Origin: Whitmania pigra | Taxonomy: Eukaryota > Annelida > Clitellata > Hirudinida > Haemopidae | Reading direction: 5' to 3' | Length of the DNA stretch: 64,000 nt | Assembly (NCBI GenBank): GCA_021613335.1 | Contig: JAJTWR010000113.1 | Span: forward strand, 2,995,001-3,059,000 | Part shown: piece by piece, positions 57,143-64,000 of the stretch | Layout of the letters: every line of letters begins with the position of its first letter | Numbering within the stretch: position 1 is the stretch's first letter | Notes under the pieces: generated by a model | Seen by the model: the letters and a program-made list of their open reading frames with translations, nothing else | What the model was told of the DNA's origin: nothing | Databases searched by the model: none | Program-made: the position numbers and the translations under genes

Positions 57143-58641
57143 TTAAAACCCTTTTTCTGTTAGAAACTCCTTCATGTTATCCAGATGAACACCTTTGATC
57201 CAGAGCTTGCAACAAACTTCATTTGCAATTGTATAAATTCTCTTCCCAGTTCTCTCTTCAAGGAACTGCTTGGCATCATGTTCAAGTTGCTGCATTTGAC
57301 ATCATCAGCCATAATTAAAAAAAGTTATTAAATTTGAGTTTCATTCTGACCTTGATATCTCCTTGGATGCAGCGTATGACTGTGAATGGGCTCCTGCCTC
57401 CATTGATAAGAACGTGGTAAAGTGGGAAGTTGTGGAAACGTGTTCTCCTCACTGTGTAAGGTTCCCCATGCACTTGGTCTAATAACATCAACAAATCACT
57501 ATTCTGTCAGTTTTTTGGTCTTAAAAATGGATAAATCATTGCAAAATTGAATAAAACAGTCTTTTATGACTGTTGATGACACAGTATATACCAACAAGCC
57601 TGAGCATAACTTATCTATAACGTCCATCGAATGATAATTGTTTTGAAATGAAATTCAATGAACTCAATTCAAACAAAGTGCACTCGTTGCAGTGGCACTT
57701 AAAAATTGAATAAAACCTTTTGGTGGAAACCATCCGGAAGGAGTAGGGTACGACTCGTGTTTTGGAGGAGCAGGAACCACATTTCGTGGGAGGATGTCCT
57801 CCACAAATTTCCATTCTGTAGGATCCCTTGACTCAACCACTTTTGTAAGTTTTGGTTCAGGTGGAGTAATTACAGGGATGCCTCCATCAACAGTGTAAAT
57901 ATCATTTGGTTGAGGCTAAAAGGATGCTTTATTATTACAATCCAAGGAATCAAACAGCCTTATTATGCTGTAAATCTGAGATGATTTTACCAACCTCCCT
58001 AAGATATTGATACCATTTGTAGCTAGATGTGTTTCTTATAGTTATGTTCTGACAAAATGTCTTAAGGATGTTTCTCTGAACAGTTAATGCTTTTAAAGCC
58101 TGTAAAATTAACAAAAACAAATCCTGATTATTTTCAACCAGAAATCCTAATTTGAATTCACTTAAAAACAGTAAAAAACAAAGTACATTCAAATTTTGTT
58201 AAGTATTAGGTGACAGAATGGTTATATCAAAAAGACACAGTGAAACCTTAATAATACTGATTAATTAAAATCTGTTTCTTTGCAACACTATTTTATGTGC
58301 CAGAGTATTTTTAACTTATTCCCACATAAACTGCATATGTATGCCATTCCTTTACTGTCTCGCAAAAAAAAAATAATTTGAAAATATCTTTCGGTTCTGC
58401 TTTAACTTGTCGTTTTGACAATTCTAATTTAATCCTTTCAGTATTGCAAAGTATATTTTCATCCCTTAAAATTTACATTTAAGGTTATTGGTTAATCAAA
58501 TTTAAGACAGCACGAAGGCTCCATCAAAATCTATACTCAAACTGCCGAACTCAACTGAGTAGTAATAGGTGTTTGCCAAATGTTTAAGCGCACCATTAAC
58601 TTTATCACAAATACAAAATAACATAAAAACACAAATACCAT
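57143..58641 (-). CDS. MRPL49: Mitochondrial large ribosomal subunit protein mL49
   Basis: Five coding exons on the minus strand: 58641-58639 (ATG only, then donor GTATTTG), 58099-57995, 57915-57717, 57478-57351, 57289-57143. All join in phase to 193 residues (human about 166). The N-terminus MALKALTVQRNILKTFCQNI is a good matrix-targeting leader. The img2/L49 domain follows: PTPSGWFPPK, then YTVRRTRFHNFPLYHVLING, FTVIRCIQGDIKQLEHDAKQ, GKRIYTIANEVCCKLWIKGV and the terminal EFLTEKGF. The protein belongs to the 39S mitoribosomal subunit. AATAAA (plus-strand TTTATT at 57106-57111) lies just past the stop. The gene is divergent from NDUFAF4 and convergent with MRPS5. The start position is my inference from the leader and phase. 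The exon containing it is open further upstream but has no better ATG. Confidence 0.93.
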
Positions 58642-59323
58642 ATCTGCAGCTTCGAGAACAATTTTGACAAAACGCAAAACAACGTGACTAAGGTCGTAGA
58701 TTTGTAAACATACACGAACAATCTGATGAAACAAAATAACAAAAATTACTATTAGTATAAATATAAATATGTCCTAGAAACATATTATTTAAAATTAATT
58801 AGATTTGTTAAGTAGTCAAAAAAAGGTGTATTAATAAAATGCTTAATAACCTTTATTTTGTGATTTTGTAATATCTTACATGTAATAAAACACATAAAAC
58901 TTACGTGTTTAAATGTCTTATCTTAAACTTATGCATTATTCCAGATTTCAAGCAAAAGTTAAGTGCTCGAATGCTGTTTGAGGTGGGCGATAGGACGGTT
59001 AATTATTGTGGCTTGTAAGGTAATTCTAGCACTGTGCCGCTTTCTATGATGTGCATAATTTGGAATTGTGTATCGTCATTTTTGTATATAAGCTATTTGC
59101 ATAATATTTCTCATATAAGATTATGCTACAGCGGATAAGTCTAACTATCTGCGTTGCTATGATTGGTTTGAATTCAACTATAGCATGTTTACTTTTTAAT
59201 TTAGAGAATTAACATTTTCATTTTGTTTTATTTAATTGATTTAAGCTTTCTGATACATTTAATGAAGATTGTACCACTTGTGCATATATTTACAACAAAA
59301 ACTATTTGCTTTCTTTAGATAAA
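58642..59323. promoter_or_regulatory. putative shared promoter region between mL49 and NDUFAF4
   Basis: The two divergent start codons are 682 bp apart, with no other gene between them. Part of the left side is transcribed as mL49 5'UTR. AT-rich with no individual motif I can defend. The regulatory role is inferred from arrangement only. Confidence 0.35.
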
Positions 59324-60150
59324 ATGGGTAAAGTTTTTTCTTCTTTGGTTGTCCGCCCCATCAAAAACTTTAATGTTGAATCAAGCGCCCACAAAATTGT
59401 TGATAAAAACGTAAAGCCAAAGGTTGCTCCCAGGCATGATAGTACTAAAGATAAGATTGATTCCTTCATTAAAGGTGGAAGCATTGTGCTTTAATTATGT
59501 TAGACTCTGTAGCAAAATAATATCTTAATGTTTTTTATGCATTTCTTAGCAAGTGGAGAAACATTTCGCTCAGAAATTAAGGAGAAAAATGAGGAGCTCG
59601 GTAAAATGCTAAAAGGGATGGTTGTTGGCGTCAATAAATTTGATCGGGTAAGTGATGTGAAACGGCTTTAATTTAGTTGTTTTCATTTAAGTAAATTTTT
59701 AGGTTGATAATAAAGACAGTGGTAGAAAGCTTCCTCAAAATAGGCTACAGTCAACTATGTCAGAGTATGGTTATGTTGAACCCAACGTGATAAAAGAGGG
59801 GCATGTAAGCATAAAGCAGGCACTGGAACTTATTGGTAAGCATCATGTTGACCAAGAAAATTACAAGGCTGAAGATATTGCCAGAGACTACAAAATTTCT
59901 ACTGAAGATGCAGAAAAGGTTTTATTACCAATCAACTTATTAGATATTTATAGTTTATTCATGCAAAAAAGATTATTATGTATATGTAGTATTTTTTAGG
60001 AGTTACTAATTACCTTAATGATTTTTGTAGATACTTAAGTACTTCAGTATGTTCCTTATCCAAATACCGAAGAAACCAGAATCGGACCCCGACTCACAAC
60101 CCACATTCTCCGAAATAATGAGTTTCAAACATCTGATTGACAAGAAATAA
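59324..60150 (+). CDS. NDUFAF4: Complex I assembly factor NDUFAF4
   Basis: Four exons in phase (59324-59474, 59550-59647, 59703-59918, 60031-60150) give 194 residues; the human protein is 175. The N-terminus matches the family: MGKVFSSLVVRPIKNFNVES, with a Gly2 that could be myristoylated as in other family members, and VKPKVAPRHDSTKDK. The C-terminal half has EGHVSIKQALELIGKHH, YKAEDIARDYKISTEDAEKI and the final KYFSMFLIQIPKKPE block. NDUFAF4 acts with NDUFAF3 at the inner membrane in assembling the Q-module of NADH dehydrogenase. The ATG at 59324 was preferred over the upstream in-frame TTG/ATG because it reproduces the MG start. AATAAA occurs at about 60198. Its last exon is about 1.6 kb from the hemerythrin gene. 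Confidence 0.94.
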
Positions 60151-60805
60151 ATTTTATGCATTTCTATAAAATTAAAAATAATTGTCTCAACATTTCAATA
60201 AAATAAAATGTCAACTATCGGATGGTAATTTTATTCATTTTCTACATAGGTTTTGATTTATGTCTATCTTCTAAACGGTTCAATAACATTGGCTTGTATT
60301 TTCCTTTTGTGATTGTGGCCTTGTTGACGGACGTAATGTGGGGGACCTTTGCCTCCTACTTGATTTTAGACTAGATGCAAAAAAAAGTCCTCATCACAAG
60401 TTGTGTGGGGATTTTAACCCCCTTGGAAAAAACTGAAATGACCTCCCTGCCTGTTGAAGCTGTGATTCTCATCTCATTGTTTTGTTTTGATACTACATCA
60501 ACCTTTAATGTGACCTTTATTGCTGAATATGCAAGATTAGTTTGTCTGATTCTTATCATGCATTTAAAGCTTGTTTAAATCTGTTTTTAATGTCTTGTGG
60601 AAGTAATGTGGAACTCTTGTGCATAGGATAGAAGGATCATAGGCTTATGGGTCGTTCGAGCCATTACGTACAGCCTTAAATTAGAAATTCGCCGTCGTTA
60701 AGTACAGAGGCATCGAGCTTTGGTTGAAGGATCCTGACCCTTGAGAGTGCTTGCAACTGTTTGAGAGGAGTAATTTGCCAATGGCTAGTATTTTGAGCGC
60801 TTGGT
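60151..60805. other. intergenic, with possible minus-strand coding tail
   Basis: On the minus strand about 60350-60250 reads VPHITSVNKATITKGKYKPM and ends at a stop, after an acceptor-like AAGTAG. Another open frame lies at 60559-60371. Neither is recognised, and opposite-strand readings are also open. Confidence 0.3.
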
Positions 60806-61300
60806 ATGTGCTTCCAAGCAAGGCTTTTATTTCTTCCCTTCACTTGCCCTGCTAAGGTTGCTATTTTTGCTTCTCATTATGAGCCAGAGACCACAGGAAA
60901 TGGCAGCTGGCTCAAATGGCTTTGCTGCATAGAAACAAAAGAAACTTCTGAAAGTTATCCTGATGTTTTATCTGCTTGTTGTTCCTGCAAATGTAAGTTA
61001 AGCTTTCTCATGCTTTGACATGTGGAATCACCCTGACCGATCAACGTCCCTGCAATGTCCTAACTAAAGTCATCCTTTTCACCTTGTGGTAGCCGTTCCC
61101 GTTCTGTGGTTATGATAAAGACTATTACAGTTTTTATATTTTATGATTTTCCTAGAATGCATGGACTTTTTTTGAAAAGCCTTAAGATTGCGACAGCTGC
61201 TGGCGAAAAAATTCTAAAATCAAAGCGTCATGTGCAACCGAGAGTTAAAAAGCTCTATTTGTTTAAAATGTATTTATTACTTTTTTTAAAATATTAATAT
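60806..61300 (+). other. possible unrecognised gene fragment
   Basis: An open segment 60806-60992 encodes a Cys-rich stretch (WLKWLCCIETKETSE, LSACCSCK) and ends at a consensus donor (AAAT|GTAAGT). About 150 bp on, after TTTTCCTAG, lies a basic segment (SLKIATAAGEKILKSKRHV). The phases do not join cleanly and no family is recognised. It could be a decayed gene or a LINE part. Confidence 0.25.
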
Positions 61301-61712
61301 TATATAAATATATATCAATATCAAATATTAAATAACTATGACCTCTTACGCACTCAAAATAACTGTTGGTTCGCTAAGGGTGACCTTTATGTCATGCCTC
61401 GACCTTCATGATGATGTTTATCAAGCTCGATTTATAAATAGAGCAACATACTTGCTAATAATATTACTATTGTACATTGTACACAACACTTTTACGGAAA
61501 TTTACCACTTACAATGTCTTGAATCTATTTAATTAAGTTTAAATATTTTACATGACCTCATTAATATGAATAGAAGAATATATTAACCTCTAAAGGTAAC
61601 AGTTAGAGGACACAGCTTAGCTGAAGCTAAGCAAGCTTAGAATGTTTTTCCAAATAAATACCAGACATCTGGTTTGAACTCACAACTTTTTGAGTGACTT
61701 TTCTTGTCGATC

Positions 61713-62286
61713 ATGGGCCACGAAATTCCAGAACCTTTCGTTTGGGATGAATCTTTCAAAGTTTTTGTGAGTATGGTTCAACATGGTTTAATGTTGAAGA
61801 ACTTTTGAAAGAGCTTTTCAGTCATTTTCCAGTACGATCACCTGGACAGCCAGCATAGAGGTTTGTTTCAGGCCATTTTTGATGTCGGCAAGTCCCCCTC
61901 CGATACTCACTCGTTGAGCACTTTGGTTAACCTCATGCAAGAGCATTTTGATCATGAAGAGGTTAGCGAAATGTTTTGTAGAAATTGCTTATTTTGCAAG
62001 CGTGTTTAAATGATTATAAAATATCTAATTAATTTAAGCATGATATGAAGAAAGCAAATTTTGATGGTCTGGATCACCATAAACACGCACATGATGAGTT
62101 CCTGAAATCCTTGAGAGCTGTTTCTACGCCAGTACCTAGTGATAAAGTTACATGGGCCAAAGAATGGTCAAAGTTTTATTTGTACAATATAACAAATGAT
62201 TTAATCGATTGATAAATGTTATTTACTCAAACAGGCTTGTTAACCACATCAAGGCAATCGATTCTTTGTATTCAGGGAAATTGTGA
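61713..62286 (+). CDS. Hemerythrin / myohemerythrin-type oxygen-binding protein
   Basis: Four exons in phase (61713-61766, 61833-61961, 62039-62166, 62235-62286) give 120 residues, the normal family length of 113-120. It opens [20 protein letters not shown] and ends HIKAIDSLYSGKL, both classic. All seven ligands of the non-haem diiron site are in place: His26, His56 and Glu60 (HxxxE), His75 and His79 (HxxxH), His108 and Asp113 (HxxxxD). The fold is a four-helix bundle that binds O2 reversibly. Family members serve in blood cells, muscle or neural tissue of annelids, sipunculids, priapulids and brachiopods, and some are linked to iron storage or immunity. No signal peptide is present, so it should be intracellular. 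Circulating versus muscle type cannot be decided from this sequence alone. Confidence 0.96.
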
Positions 62287-62428
62287 ACCACAAACTTATC
62301 CACGTTGTTAAGACATCATTTGAATGCTCTTTGCTTTTGAAATTAATTTAGCTCTACTTATTAAGTAACTGAGAAATTATATTCTAACTCGTTAATGGAA
62401 TTATATAATTACTAAATGATGATAGAAA

Positions 62429-62610
62429 GATTTGGAAGATGCAAAATTAACTACTCTGGAAAAGAGACGTAGAGGGGAAAATTCAAGATCTTATCGGGAA
62501 GGAAAGGCCTTTAAAAAATTATTTCTGCGCAAGGGTGGTTTTCCTTATGGAATAAACTAGATAAGGAAACCATCCATGCGGACACGGTAGATAAATTTAA
62601 GATTTATATA
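62429..62610 (+). mobile_element. LINE scrap related to the copy at 46855-47535
   Basis: Nucleotides for AKLTTLEKRR followed by a shortened ILSGRKGL...KNYFCARVVFLME-like segment match the C-terminal end of the 47-kb LINE with deletions. Confidence 0.65.
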
Positions 62611-63659
62611 AGTAAATTTGGTTATTAGAACTAAAAATAGTGGTTATTATATAGATTCTTGTTTTTTTTATTTATTTGATTAAAGTCAGTTGCATAAAAT
62701 TGTTCCCTCTGAAATTATTACATAACTGAGATATTGTGTAGCAGAGGCTGCGAGTTCACCTCAAAATTTGTTTGGGTTGGAATAAGTACTGTCTTCAACG
62801 ACTTCTCCTTGGCTATCTAAAATGTTGGTGCCAGAAACTTTCCTAACTTATTAAAGCATATTGTATGATTTATGAATTATAAATATTTAGAAGAATATCA
62901 AAGGGCGAAATGGGAGGACATAAAGATGTAGTTACCCATAATTCATACATGAACACATCCTTCAGCTAAGATAGTCAGAGCGAATTGAGCACTCTCAAAG
63001 ATTAATTTGGCTTAAAGTTGTGAAAAGAATGATTAAAAGGTGGATTGCCTAACTTTAGCTTCTTCTGATGTGCACATTCGCGGTTTGAAATGTCGATAGT
63101 TCTCAAATTCTTTGAATTCGTTTGCTCCAGTCTTCGAAAAAGAACGCATCGGCTCGATGCCGGGTTAAGCCGGGTGGCCCTGGGCACACTTGGAACGAAG
63201 GCCCCTTTCCAATTGCACACACCACAACATCACATACTAGTAATCGAATATATAAATACTTCGAACACAAGTTGTACTTGCCAAATTTATTTGCAGTTGT
63301 AATAATTTAAGTTTCCTATAAAAATAAAATTACAATATCACCAAATAATAAATATCAGGGAATGTATGAAGTTATAACAGCTATGCTTACAGTCCAGATT
63401 CTTTACTAGAATTTCTTTTATCGCTAAACTCCTTGAGATGTTCTTGACCACTTGGCATTCTCTGACAGATACAAATATCGTAAATGTTTAATGTAACTAT
63501 ATTTTTTAGCTAGTTGTTGACAGTTTGTGTTATAATTGACTCAATTTGAGAGAAAACAACTGTGTCTTTATGGTTAATGCGAGTCTAAAAGACTTACATA
63601 GCGATGTATCGATGATGTAAATGTAGATGACCATCTTTATTTATTTATATATTTTTATT
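62611..63659. other. gene-poor stretch
   Basis: AT-rich. A GC-richer patch at 63145-63215 (GGGTGGCCCTGGGCACACTT...GGCCCC) looks like the inside of a DNA-transposon end, without identifiable borders. Confidence 0.35.
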
Positions 63660-63742
63660 TTTTTAATGAAATGGAAATAATTTATTGTTCCTTGGACGGC
63701 CCGGTACCATTTGATTCACGGACCGGGGATTAAGAACCACTG
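63660..63742 (-). mobile_element. hAT-Charlie-like terminus
   Basis: The minus strand begins CAGTGGTTCTTAATCCCCGG and continues with GTGAATCAAATGGTACCGGG, an end type familiar from hAT-Charlie elements. The opposite end lies outside or is lost. Confidence 0.65.
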
Positions 63743-64000
63743 ACTTAGATGACCAATTTATGTAGGAGTACTTATGCAGAGGCCCGGTGCTTTATGATTG
63801 GTGGAGGCCTACAAACCAAGGCTGCAACTTCTATATTCTCTCCATCGAGCTAACAAGCATAAAACAAAACAAAATTTTATTGGTTGTCCACCTCTAAAAA
63901 AATTAGTTTTGTTTTATGTGGAATTCACTGCAATAAAAAGTAAATAAGACTAAATTACTTTATTAAAATATCCACATAAGAAAAGTTTTACAAAATATTG
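63743..64000. other. right edge, nothing recognised
   Basis: No coding or RNA gene seen. A GC-richer block at 63776-63825 may be another repeat end. Confidence 0.35.

Overview
This is a strongly AT-rich, intron-bearing metazoan window. The best clue to the organism is an intact hemerythrin gene near the right end (61713-62286). It has all seven diiron ligands and the sequence style of annelid and sipunculan hemerythrins. With the short introns and the repeat content, this suggests a lophotrochozoan, most likely an annelid and possibly a leech. That placement is an inference and was not searched.

Left part (1-31.5 kb) is gene-poor and repeat-rich. It holds the 3' end of a Gln/His-rich gene (1-2606, two exons), a single-exon peptide-type GPCR on the minus strand (7767-9740), a decayed family of MNK-like kinases (a fragment at 3680-4153 and a tandem pair at 21471-23100) and a small RING protein (23926-24165). 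Between them lie hAT elements, several with 8-bp target-site duplications that can be read directly, plus LINE 3' ends, tRNA-type SINEs and long ATT/TAA arrays.

Middle (32-39 kb) is a 12-exon plus-strand gene for a 562-residue cell-surface protein: signal peptide, three Ig domains, two fibronectin III domains, a membrane span and a very short tail. A hAT element sits in reverse orientation in its ninth intron, and a 142-bp copy of its intron 1/exon 2 junction lies 1.6 kb upstream.

Right part (40-62.3 kb) is gene-dense: COX16 (-), a 626-residue tail-anchored protein of unknown role (-), a type II glycosyltransferase-like protein (+), mitochondrial ribosomal protein uS5m/MRPS5 (+, 11 exons), mL49/MRPL49 (-), the complex I assembly factor NDUFAF4 (+) and hemerythrin (+). 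Four of these seven are nuclear genes for mitochondrial biogenesis. mL49 and NDUFAF4 are divergent across about 0.7 kb and could share a promoter. MRPS5 and mL49 converge, with a LINE fragment between them.

Exon boundaries were worked out by hand from GT/AG sites, reading phase and remembered family sequences. No search or alignment was run. I found no clearly new multi-gene system. The most unusual points are the pseudokinase/kinase tandem, the two exon-derived duplications, the nested hAT/LINE structures and the tail-anchored protein ending in Pro-Pro-Ile.
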